NCBI RefSeq assembly: GCF_031844705.1
Contig: NZ_CP134611.1
Location: 1 to 62,326 of the forward strand
DNA length: 62,326 nt
Source of the DNA: Streptomyces sp. ITFR-16
Lineage (GTDB): Bacteria; Actinomycetota; Actinomycetes; Streptomycetales; Streptomycetaceae
Direction of reading: 5' to 3'
Shown piece after piece: positions 33,460 to 42,240 of the stretch. The notes below the pieces were generated by a model. The model did no database searches, was not told the DNA's origin, and saw nothing but the letters and a program-made list of their open reading frames with translations. The position numbers and the translations under genes were made by a program. Numbering within the stretch: the stretch's first letter is position 1; every line of letters starts with the position of its first letter.

Positions 33460-34959
33460 ATGAGCCCCCCGACCGTGCCCCGGCAGACACCGGCCGGGCA
33501 GCCCAGGACCCCCGCACCCGTCAACGCCGACGACGCCGCCAAGGCCAAGAAGTCCATCGCCAAGCTGGACGAGGTCCTGGCCATGGTCACCAAGGCGCTC
33601 CTCACCCTCGGAGGAGGCGCTTTGATCTTCACTTGTGTGAATGTGACCCGGTTCGGCGTCTCCCACGAGATCCCCTGGTACATCGCCTGGATGCTGGACC
33701 CGCTGGCCAGCCTCGCCCTGATCACCGTCCTGTACGTCGACGGTGTCCTCGCGGAACACGGCGGCGACTACAAGCCCGGCGGCTGGCCGTTCCTGCTGCG
33801 CTGGACCGCCGGCCTCTCCACCTGGGTGATGAACTGCTGGACGTCGCTCTACCCGGACGGCCACTTCCACTTCATCCCGCAGAAGCCGGACGCCGGCGGA
33901 ATCCTGCTCCACTCCGTTGCCCCGGCCCTGCTGATCCTGCTCGCGGAAGCCGCCACCGGCTACCGCAAGTACGCCACACGGCGCCGCGGTGAACTGGCCG
34001 CGATCATCGCGCAGTTCGAGAGCGTGAAGGTCGCGGAACGCGAGGCAGCCGAAAAGCGAGCCCGCGAGAGGGAAGAACGCGAGGCGGCCGACAAGCGCGA
34101 GGCGGCAGATCGCGAGTCCGCCGCGAAGCGTGCGGACGCAGAACGCGAGGCGGCCCGGCGCGAACGCGAGGAAATCGCGAGGCTCGAAAACGAGCGGCTC
34201 ACCGCAGAAATCGAGGCGGCCGACCGTACCCGCCGCGCAGAAATCGAGGCAGAACGCGAGCGGCTCGCGCTGACCGAGCGCACCGCAGAAATCGAGGCGA
34301 CGCGGCGCAAGACCGAAGCCGAGATCGAAGACCGCCGCCGCCGCGAGCAGTGGGAGCGGGAGCAGGCCGAACGGGACCGTGAGGCCGCCCGCCAGGCCGA
34401 GATCGTCAAGGCAGAAGCGCAGGCAGAGGCGCTGCGCAAGGAGGCCGACGCCCAGGCAGAGGCGCTCCGCAAGGAGGCCGACGCCGCCGCTGAGGCCGAG
34501 CGGATCAAGGCTGAGGCTGAGGCGCGCGCCCTGGAGGAAGCCGAGAAGCTCAAGCGACAGCGCGCCCTGGAGCGAGCCGCCACCAAGGCTCGCGGAACCT
34601 CGGAAAGTGCAGTCGCCCGCGCCTCGATTTCTGCGGGACGCGCCTCGGAAAGTGGGGCCGCGCTCAGCGCCGTGCCCGCCCTGACCGCCTCGGAAAACGG
34701 CGGTCGGGTCCCTCGCGAAGTGCGCGAGAAGCAGCGTGACGAAGCCGAGCGGTACATCGCGAAGTGCTCGCTGTCCGGCCTCGCGCCGGACCTGGAGCGC
34801 CTCGGAAACCAGTACGGCAAGGGCGAGACGTGGGTCGGAGACCGCGTCCGCACCGCGAAGAAGCGCCTCGCGGAAGAGGACGGATTCGAGGAGTCGGTCA
34901 TCGCCGACGCCCTGGACGTCTTCGAGGACGACGACAGCGACAGCGTCGGTGCGGCATGA
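33460..34959 (+). CDS. SpdB/DUF2637-like membrane protein with long coiled coil
   Basis: 499 aa. The N-terminal part has about four membrane helices (ALLTLGGGALIFTCVNVTRF, IAWMLDPLASLALITVLYVD, LHSVAPALLILLAEAATGY), typical of DUF2637 proteins of Streptomyces plasmids. A charged coiled coil of about 200 residues follows, with an exact repeat QAEALRKEADA, then a serine-rich linker and a C-terminal HTH-like part (ERLGNQYGKGETWVGDRVRT). Such proteins act in plasmid spread. ATG 33460 has GGAAGG upstream. The coiled coil could link the membrane to DNA via the C-terminal domain. Confidence 0.75.
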   Translation: MSPPTVPRQTPAGQPRTPAPVNADDAAKAKKSIAKLDEVLAMVTKALLTLGGGALIFTCVNVTRFGVSHEIPWYIAWMLDPLASLALITVLYVDGVLAEHGGDYKPGGWPFLLRWTAGLSTWVMNCWTSLYPDGHFHFIPQKPDAGGILLHSVAPALLILLAEAATGYRKYATRRRGELAAIIAQFESVKVAEREAAEKRAREREEREAADKREAADRESAAKRADAEREAARREREEIARLENERLTAEIEAADRTRRAEIEAERERLALTERTAEIEATRRKTEAEIEDRRRREQWEREQAERDREAARQAEIVKAEAQAEALRKEADAQAEALRKEADAAAEAERIKAEAEARALEEAEKLKRQRALERAATKARGTSESAVARASISAGRASESGAALSAVPALTASENGGRVPREVREKQRDEAERYIAKCSLSGLAPDLERLGNQYGKGETWVGDRVRTAKKRLAEEDGFEESVIADALDVFEDDDSDSVGAA

Positions 34960-35138
34960 CCCACCGGCCCGAAGAAGAGGAAGAGGACACCGTGGACACG
35001 GACTTCGAGTTCGACTTCACCCACCTGGGCACCGAGCCGGTCGCCCTGCTCCCCAAGGCCAGCCCCGGCCACCCGACGACGATCCTGATGCGCCGGGACG
35101 AGCTGCTGCCCACTCGGTGGCGCCACCTCACCAACTGA
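34956..35138 (+). CDS. Small acidic protein, 60 aa
   Basis: ATG 34956 overlaps the stop of the membrane protein gene (ATGA). The first 25 residues are strongly acidic (HRPEEEEEDTVDTDFEFDFT), the rest mixed. Coupling suggests it works with the upstream protein. No family recognised. Confidence 0.6.
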   Translation: MTHRPEEEEEDTVDTDFEFDFTHLGTEPVALLPKASPGHPTTILMRRDELLPTRWRHLTN

Positions 35139-35284
35139 AGACGCACCCACCGAGCTTCGACGGCTCCACTGGCCCCCGGGGATGAATCAAGCACCCCCGG
35201 AGACCGGTGAAGAGGCCGAAGCCTCCCCGGGCGATCTCACGCCATGACATCCGCCCGAGCTCCCCATCGAGGAGAGGACCCATC

Positions 35285-35782
35285 ATGCCGTCTTACGACG
35301 GGCAGCCCCAGCCCACCTCCTACCCCGAGCCGCTGCCGCCCCGGTACGGACAGGCGCCCGCCCCGCAGTACGGCCAGCACGTCGCCCCGCTCCCCCAGAA
35401 CACGGTCGTCTACCCGCCGACCGCCGGCCTGGACGGCGTCGTCATGATGCCCGGCCCCAACGGGCAGTACGTCGCCTACTACACCGCGCCGCCCGCCCCG
35501 GCCCCGCAGCCCTACGTCTCCCCGCTCCTGGTGAAGGCCGCCCTGGTCGCGGTCATCCTCGGGATCGCCGGTGTCGGCGTCTACTTCCTGGCCGCCGCGC
35601 TGCTGGAGCTCGCCAAGGCGCTCGCCATCCTGGCCGGCGTCGCGCTGATCGGCTTTGTCCTCTTCAAGATGCTCGTTACCGGCCCCGGCAGCGGCCGGTC
35701 GATCAACGTCAACGCCCGCGGCCGCGCCAAGGTGCAGGTCCACACCGGCCGCGGACACAACCGAGGCCGTGGCCGCCGCTGA
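35285..35782 (+). CDS. Proline-rich membrane protein (Spd-type)
   Basis: 165 aa. A proline/tyrosine/glutamine-rich N-terminus of about 75 residues precedes two membrane helices (LLVKAALVAVILGIAGVGVY, ALAILAGVALIGFVLFKML), and the C-terminus is basic Arg/Gly-rich (RGRAKVQVHTGRGHNRGRGR). This layout is typical of spread proteins next to traB. ATG 35285 follows GAGAGGA. The basic tail could bind nucleic acid. The stop overlaps the next gene. Confidence 0.65.
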   Translation: MPSYDGQPQPTSYPEPLPPRYGQAPAPQYGQHVAPLPQNTVVYPPTAGLDGVVMMPGPNGQYVAYYTAPPAPAPQPYVSPLLVKAALVAVILGIAGVGVYFLAAALLELAKALAILAGVALIGFVLFKMLVTGPGSGRSINVNARGRAKVQVHTGRGHNRGRGRR

Positions 35783-36206
35783 GGCGACGTCCCCGTCGGC
35801 CGTCCGGGACGTCGATATCTACGCCGATCCCACCGGGGCCCTGCCCGTGCACCGCTGGAGGCAGGCACCGAAAGGGCTCGCGACCAGGCGGCAACTGCGG
35901 GAGCGGCGCTTACGGCCCGGCGGCCAGGACCCGGTCGCGGTCATCGAGTGCCGGGGCGGCAAGCGCATGGCCTTCCTGTACGAGATCGCCAAGGCCAAGC
36001 CGATCCGGCCGATGACCTTCGCCAAGGAGGTCGCCCTCGACAAGGCGATGGCCAAGCGCCAGACCTGCCCGTCGTGTTCGAGGCGGTATTACCACTGCCT
36101 CCCCCTGAAATCCCTCGGGTCCTGCCTGGAGTGCTACGACGGCACCCCAGCCGAGCCCGACAGCTACATGCGCCAGCCCGGCGAGCACCTCGCCGCAGCG
36201 GCATGA
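35769..36206 (+). CDS. RRQRL-motif-like zinc-binding protein
   Basis: 145 aa from GTG 35769, which overlaps the previous gene by 14 bases. It has a TRRQLRERRLRPGGQDPVA segment near residue 40 and a four-cysteine site (CPSCSRRYYHCLPLKSLGSC, then LEC) near residue 100, matching what is annotated in actinobacteria as RRQRL-motif zinc-binding proteins, often on plasmids. The role is unknown; it probably binds nucleic acid or a transfer protein. Confidence 0.7.
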   Translation: MAAAEATSPSAVRDVDIYADPTGALPVHRWRQAPKGLATRRQLRERRLRPGGQDPVAVIECRGGKRMAFLYEIAKAKPIRPMTFAKEVALDKAMAKRQTCPSCSRRYYHCLPLKSLGSCLECYDGTPAEPDSYMRQPGEHLAAAA

Positions 36207-36220
36207 ACCCACTCCCGCGT

Positions 36221-36284
36221 CTGCCGGTTGCCTGACCCACCCGCCCGTCGGCGGGTGGTGAAGGGGAGTCGGCCAGCCCGGTCC
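36221..36284 (+). promoter_or_regulatory. Structured intergenic element, family 1, copy B
   Basis: GGTTGCCTGACC, stem CCACCCGCC (36237-36245) with GGCGGGTGG (36250-36258), then GGGGAGTCGGCCAGCCCG. Located 55 bases before the next start codon. Confidence 0.6.
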
Positions 36285-36338
36285 GCCCGCGCACAGCACC
36301 ACTCGTCCACGCCGTCGACCACCGTGAAGGAGAACCCG

Positions 36339-36935
36339 GTGAGCGAGCCCGACAAGCACGAGCCCGACCCGACCGTCCCGCCGCTGGACACCATCGACGA
36401 CAGCCAGCGCGTCCCGCCGCCCCGGCGGCCGGCCCCGCCCCGGCCGCACCCGATCAAGGCCGCCGACGACATCCCGCCCGGCGCCATCGCCGCCCTCGGG
36501 GTCGTCGCCCTGGTCGCCCTGCTGCTCTTCCTCAAGTGGGGCATCCCCAAGGGCATCGACTGGTACCACCACCAGAACTGGGCGTGGTTCACGCAGTGGA
36601 CCGCCACCGTCGCCGATCCCGTCCACGCCTACCTGAGCGCGCACACAGTCGGCCTGCCGCTGACCGCCAGCAGCGCGTTCGTCATCTGGCAGGGCGTCGG
36701 CATCGCCTCCTTGGCCCTGTCCTGGTTCACCGGTGCCGTCGGCGCCCGGCTGACCTGGACCGCGCACGGCGCCTGCTCGGTGTTCATGGTGTGGGACGCC
36801 GCCCCCGCCGCCGGCCGCCCGGTCGCCGCCGCGCTCGCCGTCCTGGCCTGGACGATCGGCAGCCTCCTCGCCCTGCGCGGCCTGTCCCTTCGCCCGCTGA
36901 TCCACCTGCACAACCACAACCACCCGGCTCGCTGA
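36339..36935 (+). CDS. Membrane protein of the spread region
   Basis: 198 aa from GTG 36339. A proline-rich polar N-terminus (about 45 residues) leads into four membrane helices (AIAALGVVALVALLLFLKWG; a central pair around LTASSAFVIWQGVGIASLAL; AAALAVLAWTIGSLLALRGL). The C-terminus is short and histidine-rich (LHNHNHPAR). It resembles other Spd-like proteins in topology. It follows a structured intergenic element. Function by context only. Confidence 0.65.
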   Translation: MSEPDKHEPDPTVPPLDTIDDSQRVPPPRRPAPPRPHPIKAADDIPPGAIAALGVVALVALLLFLKWGIPKGIDWYHHQNWAWFTQWTATVADPVHAYLSAHTVGLPLTASSAFVIWQGVGIASLALSWFTGAVGARLTWTAHGACSVFMVWDAAPAAGRPVAAALAVLAWTIGSLLALRGLSLRPLIHLHNHNHPAR

Positions 36936-36947
36936 GAGGACGTCGTC

Positions 36948-37640
36948 ATGTTCCGGATCATCACCACGGCCCGGCTCGCTGAGCTGGACAACCTCGCGTC
37001 CGCGTTTCCCATGGTCCGGAGCAAGTGCGACGGGCTGGAGAAGGATCTGGAGACCGAGCGGCGCCGCACCACGGAATTGACTGTGGAAGCGGAGCAGGCC
37101 ACCGCCCGCTTCCACCAGGAGCTCGCCAACCTCAACCAGCAGGCCGACGCCCGCGTCGCCGAAGCCAGGGCCTCGGCACAGCGGACCGAGCAGCGTTCCA
37201 CTGCTCTGATCAACGCGGCCGTGGAGCGAGCGAACGGCATCGAGCGCCTGGCCGACCAGAAGGTCCGGGAGCTGAACGCCGAGATCGAGCAGCTCAAGGC
37301 CAAGCTCCCGCACCCGACGCCCAACCCGGAAGGGGTCGTCGCCCGGTTCCAGAACCTGGTCGGCGCGCTCATCGACCTGACCCTGTTCGTCACCGAGGAC
37401 ACCAACGCGCAGCCCGGCTACGGCTACTCCTCCAAGTGCGTCGACCTGAAGCTGGTCAGCCTCTGCTCCGGCTGCGGCTACCGGAAGGAGGAGACCCGCG
37501 ATCAGGTGTACGACACCCCCGAGGCCCGGACCAGCTTCCTGGACGGCCTCTACGACGGCGTCAAGCTCAAGCGCTGGGCGCAGGAGCACGCGGAGACGTG
37601 CCGGGCCGTCGCCCTCCCCCTCCAGCGCGCCGCTGCCTGA
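36948..37640 (+). CDS. Coiled-coil protein with C-terminal cysteine site
   Basis: 230 aa from ATG 36948. Residues 20-115 form a long coiled coil (KCDGLEKDLETERRRTTELT; DQKVRELNAEIEQLKAKLPH). The C-terminal domain is folded and has CSGCGYRKEE with further Cys residues. It begins 12 bases after the membrane protein and is probably co-translated. A scaffold role in the transfer complex is possible. No family recognised. Confidence 0.65.
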   Translation: MFRIITTARLAELDNLASAFPMVRSKCDGLEKDLETERRRTTELTVEAEQATARFHQELANLNQQADARVAEARASAQRTEQRSTALINAAVERANGIERLADQKVRELNAEIEQLKAKLPHPTPNPEGVVARFQNLVGALIDLTLFVTEDTNAQPGYGYSSKCVDLKLVSLCSGCGYRKEETRDQVYDTPEARTSFLDGLYDGVKLKRWAQEHAETCRAVALPLQRAAA

Positions 37641-37645
37641 CCTGG

Positions 37646-37720
37646 TCTGACGGTTGCCTGATCCACCCGCCCCGCACCCTGCGGGCCGGGTGGTGACGGG
37701 GAGCCGGACAGCCCGGCCCG
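37646..37720 (+). promoter_or_regulatory. Structured intergenic element, family 1, copy C
   Basis: Begins TCTGACGGTTGCCTGATCC, with stem CCACCCG (37663-37669) and CGGGTGG (37687-37693), ending GAGCCGGACAGCCCGGCCC. Compared with copy A, the central G-C pair of the stem is A-T here, so pairing is kept. It ends 15 bases before the PycTM gene. Confidence 0.65.
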
Positions 37721-37734
37721 GATGGGAGTCGCAC

Positions 37735-38202
37735 GTGACCACCGCCCCCCTCACCATCGTCGGCGACCGGAACCGGGACGCGGCCTGCGCCGCCGTCACC
37801 GGTGAGATCGCCCGCACCGACAGCAAGGCCAGCCTCCTGCTCGCCTTCGACGGCGCGGTCCTTGCCGGTCTGGCCAGCCTCGCCGACAAGGACCTGCCCG
37901 GGTTCACGAAGGTCGTCGGCGCCCTAGCCGTGCTCGCCCTCGCCGCCGCGGCTGTCTTACTCCTCCTGGTCGTCCGGCCCTGCCTCACGGTCGGCACGGC
38001 CGCGCCGGGCACCTTCCCGCAGTGGGCGCGCCTAGAGGAGAGCGACCTCGAGGCGGCGATGGAGCAGGACCACCGACTCGCCCGCATCAAGGCGCTGTCG
38101 ACCCTCGCGGCCCGCAAGTTCCAGCGCCTGACCCTCGCGGTCGACGTCATCCTCGCCGCACTCGCCCTGCTGACCGTCGCCGCGATCAGGGCGCTGCTGT
38201 GA
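37735..38202 (+). CDS. PycTM-domain protein (Pycsar effector-like)
   Basis: 155 aa from GTG 37735. The opening block RNRDAACAAVTGEIARTDSK with ASLLLAFDGAVLAGL is the pattern of the PycTM family, followed by membrane helices (VVGALAVLALAAAAVLLLLV; LTLAVDVILAALALLTVAAI). In Pycsar anti-phage defence, a uridylate or cytidylate cyclase makes cUMP/cCMP and PycTM then disrupts the membrane. No such cyclase gene is next to it. Here it lies in the transfer operon, so it may be repurposed, for example in mating or entry exclusion. Confidence 0.75.
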   Translation: MTTAPLTIVGDRNRDAACAAVTGEIARTDSKASLLLAFDGAVLAGLASLADKDLPGFTKVVGALAVLALAAAAVLLLLVVRPCLTVGTAAPGTFPQWARLEESDLEAAMEQDHRLARIKALSTLAARKFQRLTLAVDVILAALALLTVAAIRALL

Positions 38203-38330
38203 GCACCGCCGCCAGCTTCGTCATCTCCTACGCCAGCATCGCCGGCGCACTCGCCATCCCGTTCGTCATCGCGGCCGCCCGCCGCACCGCCGCCCGCATC
38301 CACGCCCAGGCCGACCAGAAGGAGCAGTAA
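38199..38330 (+). CDS. Small one-TM protein, 43 aa
   Basis: GTG 38199 overlaps the PycTM stop by four bases. It is a single hydrophobic helix (FVISYASIAGALAIPFVIAA) followed by a basic tail. Tight coupling suggests it is a partner of the PycTM protein. No family recognised. Confidence 0.6.
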   Translation: MSTAASFVISYASIAGALAIPFVIAAARRTAARIHAQADQKEQ

Positions 38331-38332
38331 CC

Positions 38333-38908
38333 ATGGCACCCACCCTCTTCTCCCGCACCCGCACCGCCGCCGACGAGCCGGAGTTCACCCCCGAGCCGTG
38401 GCCGGAGATCGGCGAGACCTGGAAGCCGGAAGGCGTGATCATCTCCCAGCGCTTCCTCGGGCTGGCCGGAGCCGTCGTCCTCGTCTACACCGCCGACGCC
38501 GGGGTCAACGGCACCTACTACGCGGTCGCCTGCCTCGGCTGCTCGTACCGCGCCCGCTACAAGGACCGCGACAACCCCATCTACACCGAGCAGACGGGCG
38601 GGGAGATCGCCAACGCCCACGCTGCCCAGTGCCGGGCGCTGCCCCGGGACCTGCCGACCCGTCCCGACGACGACGCCGCCCGCGAGATCGTGCGCCGGCG
38701 GCTGCACTCGGAGCGCCGCTCGGACTACGACGGCATCGTCTACCTCACCAGCTTCCACCTGGACCGCCTCGCCCTCCAGCGCTCCACCGAGTGGATCGAG
38801 GAGGAGCTGCAGCGCCTCGCGGACGAGCAGCCGGAGATCCTGACCGCCAAGCCGCGCACCTACGGCACCGGCACCGAGTTCACGATCCTGCGCTTCCCCA
38901 AGAGCTGA
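38333..38908 (+). CDS. Protein of unknown function with CLGCSYRAR motif
   Basis: 191 aa from ATG 38333, two bases after the previous stop. A mixed alpha/beta protein with one CxxC (CLGCSYRARYK, about residue 64), a later His/Cys (AHAAQCRALP), and a helical second half. It might bind a metal. It has no TM. It belongs to the coupled spread-gene run. Confidence 0.6.
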   Translation: MAPTLFSRTRTAADEPEFTPEPWPEIGETWKPEGVIISQRFLGLAGAVVLVYTADAGVNGTYYAVACLGCSYRARYKDRDNPIYTEQTGGEIANAHAAQCRALPRDLPTRPDDDAAREIVRRRLHSERRSDYDGIVYLTSFHLDRLALQRSTEWIEEELQRLADEQPEILTAKPRTYGTGTEFTILRFPKS

Positions 38909-38968
38909 CCGGACGCTCTCCGCCCGGTCAGCCGAGACCGGACGACCGGCCCTCCCCTGGAGGTCACC

Positions 38969-39352
38969 GTGTCCCTCGCCCGCCGCTCCCTCAAGGAAGT
39001 CGCCGCCGCCCGCTTCGGATGGCGCCGCGCCTACGGCGACACCACCGAGATTGACGGCCTGCTGTCCGAGCAGACCGAGACCGCGTACACCGGGGCCGCG
39101 AACCACGCGGCCTTGGCGACCGCCAAGAACACCGACGTCCTCGCCGTGCAGCCCGGCGTCCTGGACGTCCGCGGCCGCATCCTCGCCGACGTCCTCTACC
39201 TGGAGGGCGTCCTGACCGGCGCCCGCAACCGCGGCCTGCCCCCGGAGCTCATCGAGCGCCTGGAGGACGCCGTCGACCACGGCCACGAGCTGACCGTGAT
39301 CCTCGCGGACACCGTCCGCACCACCGCCGCCGCCCACACGGTCGGCCACTGA
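38969..39352 (+). CDS. Helical protein of unknown function (127 aa)
   Basis: GTG 38969 follows TGGAGGT. The product is helical throughout (GRILADVLYLEGVLTGARNR) with no cysteine or TM. A GC-rich hairpin follows the stop. No family recognised. Confidence 0.6.
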   Translation: MSLARRSLKEVAAARFGWRRAYGDTTEIDGLLSEQTETAYTGAANHAALATAKNTDVLAVQPGVLDVRGRILADVLYLEGVLTGARNRGLPPELIERLEDAVDHGHELTVILADTVRTTAAAHTVGH

Positions 39353-39449
39353 GCGCCCGGGGCGGCCGCAGGCATCGAACCCGGCCGCCCCGGAGCAGCA
39401 CCCCCTCCCCTCCCAGAGCGCATCGAGAAGAAGAAGGAGCTCCATCATC

Positions 39450-40136
39450 ATGACCGCAACCCTGCGCCAGACGGCCAACACCGTCGCCAACTCGATGATC
39501 GAAGGCGCCAGCATGGCGTCCGCGCTGATCGGCGGCGCGGCCGGCGCCTACCTCGGCTACGAGCTCGCCCCCGCCTCCTGGTCCGACGGCACCCGCATCC
39601 TGCTCGCCGGAGCCGTCGCCGTTGTCGGGGCCGTCGCCATCGACGGGCTCGCCGAACTCGTCCTCGTTCCACTGCGCCGCCTCATGCGAACCACCAGCCC
39701 GCTCAGGACCACCCGCGCATCGGCACCGGCCCCGGCCGCCACGCTGGACGAGGCCCTCGCCCAGGTCGTCACCGCGACCGAGGAAGACGCCGCACGCCGC
39801 GCCGCCAACGCCTCCTTCCGTATCGACGACGGCGACAACTTCCTGCGGGACCAGGACCGGTGGCGCGGCTACGAGGACGGCGAGGCGTCCTTCTACCTCG
39901 CCCCCGGCGTCGTGCTCCACCACCGCGCTGAGAGGGAGGAGTACAAGCACCACTTCACGCTGCTGACTGGCGACGGCGAGCAGCCGGTGGCCATCACCGG
40001 CATGGAGCAGATCCGCCACCAGCTCGCCGCCCGCGCCGCCGGCCTCCCCACCGTTCCGGTGACCGCCGACGGAGACGTCGACGGTGCCAAGGCCGACGCC
40101 CTGGACGACGACCTCACCGGCATCCACTCGGTCTGA
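39450..40136 (+). CDS. Membrane-anchored protein with soluble C-terminal domain
   Basis: 228 aa from ATG 39450 (AAGGAG upstream). Two hydrophobic helices lie near the N-terminus (ALIGGAAGAYLGYELA; ILLAGAVAVVGAVAIDGLAE), then a basic linker and a soluble domain that begins TLDEALAQVVTATEEDAARR. The last part is acidic. It may carry a signal from the cytoplasm to the membrane. No family recognised. Confidence 0.6.
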   Translation: MTATLRQTANTVANSMIEGASMASALIGGAAGAYLGYELAPASWSDGTRILLAGAVAVVGAVAIDGLAELVLVPLRRLMRTTSPLRTTRASAPAPAATLDEALAQVVTATEEDAARRAANASFRIDDGDNFLRDQDRWRGYEDGEASFYLAPGVVLHHRAEREEYKHHFTLLTGDGEQPVAITGMEQIRHQLAARAAGLPTVPVTADGDVDGAKADALDDDLTGIHSV

Positions 40137-40200
40137 CGGACTGCCCGTTCCGCCCCGGCCCTCCCGGCCGGGGCGGTGCGGTGGTCAATCAGCCCGCCTT
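40133..40200 (+). promoter_or_regulatory. Structured intergenic element, diverged family 1 member D
   Basis: TCTGACGGACTGCCCGTT followed by a perfect CCGCCCCGGCC / GGCCGGGGCGG stem and a tail ending CAGCCCG, in the order of copies A-C. A related stem occurs at about 42272 upstream of the gene at 42343. Confidence 0.5.
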
Positions 40201-40230
40201 GTTGCTCCGCGACCGAGAGGACCCACCCCG

Positions 40231-40800
40231 ATGCCCCGCACCAAGAACAGGCCCTCCCAGCTCAGCGTGCTGCGCTACGGCGCGTTCGTCTCCCGCACCG
40301 CCGAACAGTGCGTCACCTCCTTCGCGCCGACCGTCCGGAACCTGGTCCACGACCACTTCGGCCGTCGCCCGCTGGGCGCGGTCACGATCATCCTGACCAA
40401 GCCCCACCTGATGCTCGGGCTCGCCAACGAAGCCCAGGGCGAAGCGGCGGGCGTCCCGGAGAACGTCTGGAAGTCCGTCGGCGTCAAGCAGGCCATCGTC
40501 GGCAAGGCCAAGGACGTACGCGTCGCGACCGTGATCGCCCCGAAGGGCGAGATGTGGCTGCTGCTGAACGCTCCGAAGCTGCGCGACCCCAAGCAGCTCA
40601 AGCTGAATCTGCTGCGCGGTTTCGTCGAGGTCGACCAGCTCATCCGTTCCGGCGCTCGCGAGAACCGCATCGCCTGGGTCCGTCACGAGATGAACGTCAG
40701 CCCGCTCAGCAGGCGGCAGGCGAACAAGCTCCAGGCGCAGATCCTCGCCGACGGAGCCGAAGCCGAGCGCGTCACCACGGAACTCGCCCGCCGCCTGTGA
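40231..40800 (+). CDS. Conserved-looking soluble protein of unknown function (189 aa)
   Basis: ATG 40231 follows GAGAGGA. A compact alpha/beta fold is likely: AVTIILTKPHLMLGLANEA, RVATVIAPKGEMWLLLNAPK and a long helical end. The N-terminus is basic. No catalytic motif is obvious to me. It is coupled to a 30-aa ORF by GTGA. Confidence 0.6.
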   Translation: MPRTKNRPSQLSVLRYGAFVSRTAEQCVTSFAPTVRNLVHDHFGRRPLGAVTIILTKPHLMLGLANEAQGEAAGVPENVWKSVGVKQAIVGKAKDVRVATVIAPKGEMWLLLNAPKLRDPKQLKLNLLRGFVEVDQLIRSGARENRIAWVRHEMNVSPLSRRQANKLQAQILADGAEAERVTTELARRL

Positions 40801-40889
40801 TCAGCGCGTCGCCCCCCGCCCAGCTGACCGAGCAGGCCGCCATCCGCGTGGACGAGCTCCGCGGACCGGCCGCTGCCGCCCGCACCTGA
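40797..40889 (+). CDS. Micro-ORF, 30 aa
   Basis: GTG 40797 overlaps the stop of the preceding gene by four bases. The 30-aa product is polar and Ala-rich (ISASPPAQLTEQAAIRVDEL). It is supported only by the overlap; it could be a passive read-through frame. Confidence 0.3.
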   Translation: MISASPPAQLTEQAAIRVDELRGPAAAART

Positions 40890-40942
40890 CCTGCACCGAA
40901 CCGCCCATCATCTGCACGTTCCTGACCGACCTGGAGGAAGTC

Positions 40943-41734
40943 ATGGCACACAGCACCCGGCCCGTCGTCCACTACATGGCCACCCGGCCCGACGGCACCG
41001 TCCCGCCCAGCATCGGCGACGCCGCCGGGTACGCGTACCCGGTACGGACGGGCGACCCGATCCCGACCGTCAACCTCGCCGACCACATCGGTCAGGTCGT
41101 CAACCACCCCACTCCGGGCAGGCCCTGGTACGACGAGACCGCCTTCAGCTACTTCCGGACCTACACCCGTCCCGGCGAGCTCCTGGAACGCGTGCAGTGG
41201 CCGGCACGGCTGTGGGTCGTCGAGCCGCTCGGAGAGACCGGCACCTGGCACGGGTACTCGTACTGGGTGCTCTGCCACCAGCTGCGGGTGATCGAGGAAG
41301 CCGATCCGTGGCACGCGTTCGGACACCGCGGCAAGCAGGTCATGGCCGTCCTCGCTCAGCTGCCCGACCTCGTCCGGCAGTGGGCCGACCAGTGGGTCGC
41401 AGACCCCGAGGGCATGCACCGCATGTACAAGGTGTGGGAGACGCGGGTGCAGGAAACTCGCGCGCTGACCAGCTGGGCGAGCTGCCGAGCCGAGTACTCC
41501 CGGCGCGAGGCTGCCCTACAGACGGCCACCCAGCTCGCCGGAGCTGCTGCCACCCAGGCCGCGACCGACGCGGGCGCCGACCCTCGCGCCTTCGCCCTGA
41601 TCCAGCTGCGAGCCCGCTGCCTGGTCGCCGGTCAGCTCATGTTCGACCGGATCCGCACCGGCGAGTACGAGCAGTCGATCCGCGGCCTGCTGCTCGGTTC
41701 CGGGCTCGACACCCCGGCCCCCGTCCCGGCCTGA
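40943..41734 (+). CDS. Soluble protein of unknown function (263 aa)
   Basis: ATG 40943 follows GGAGGAAG. Tryptophan- and tyrosine-rich N-terminal half (WYDETAFSYFRTYTRPGELL; WHGYSYWVLCHQLRVIEEAD) and a long helical C-terminal half. No signal peptide, TM or catalytic motif is seen. It precedes the NUDIX gene after a GC hairpin. I do not recognise the family. Confidence 0.6.
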   Translation: MAHSTRPVVHYMATRPDGTVPPSIGDAAGYAYPVRTGDPIPTVNLADHIGQVVNHPTPGRPWYDETAFSYFRTYTRPGELLERVQWPARLWVVEPLGETGTWHGYSYWVLCHQLRVIEEADPWHAFGHRGKQVMAVLAQLPDLVRQWADQWVADPEGMHRMYKVWETRVQETRALTSWASCRAEYSRREAALQTATQLAGAAATQAATDAGADPRAFALIQLRARCLVAGQLMFDRIRTGEYEQSIRGLLLGSGLDTPAPVPA

Positions 41735-41817
41735 CCACCCTGCAACGTACTCCGCGCCGCCCCGGCCCACCGGCCGGGGCGGCCCCCTCCATCCTCTTCG
41801 AGACCAGGAGACATCTG

Positions 41818-42240
41818 GTGATCACCGACACCATCGACGTCGACGAGACGATCCGCTACACCGCCGACGTGGTCCTGTTCGCCGCAGGTCACGTCCTGCT
41901 GATCGAGCGGGGCTGGGACCCGTTCAAGGACCAGTGGGCTTTGCCCGGTGGCCATGTGAGCAGGGGAGAGGCCAGTCGGGCCGCTGGATCCCGCGAGCTC
42001 GAGGAGGAAAGCGGGATCCCGGTCCCGGCCATCGAGCTCCGGCAGGTGGGCGCCTACGACGCCCCCGACCGTGACCCTCGCGGTCGGTACGTCACCGTCG
42101 CTTACACGGCCACCCTGCCGGCGCTGGTCCAGCCAACGGCGGGAGACGACGCCACTGCCGCCCGCTGGTGGCGCCTGGACGCGCTCCCGGACCTCGCGTT
42201 CGACCACGCTGAGATCGTCGCGGACGCCCTCAGCCGCTGA
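41818..42240 (+). CDS. NUDIX hydrolase
   Basis: 140 aa from GTG 41818. The NUDIX box is complete: Gly45, Glu51, then REL at 59-61, EE at 63-64 and GI at 66-67. The strand VVLFAAGHVLLIERG before it is typical. NUDIX enzymes cleave nucleoside diphosphates linked to another group; substrate cannot be read from sequence. It could clean up modified nucleotides or ADP-ribose-like signals. It is preceded by a GC hairpin. A second NUDIX lies at 50383-50802. Confidence 0.85.
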   Translation: MITDTIDVDETIRYTADVVLFAAGHVLLIERGWDPFKDQWALPGGHVSRGEASRAAGSRELEEESGIPVPAIELRQVGAYDAPDRDPRGRYVTVAYTATLPALVQPTAGDDATAARWWRLDALPDLAFDHAEIVADALSR

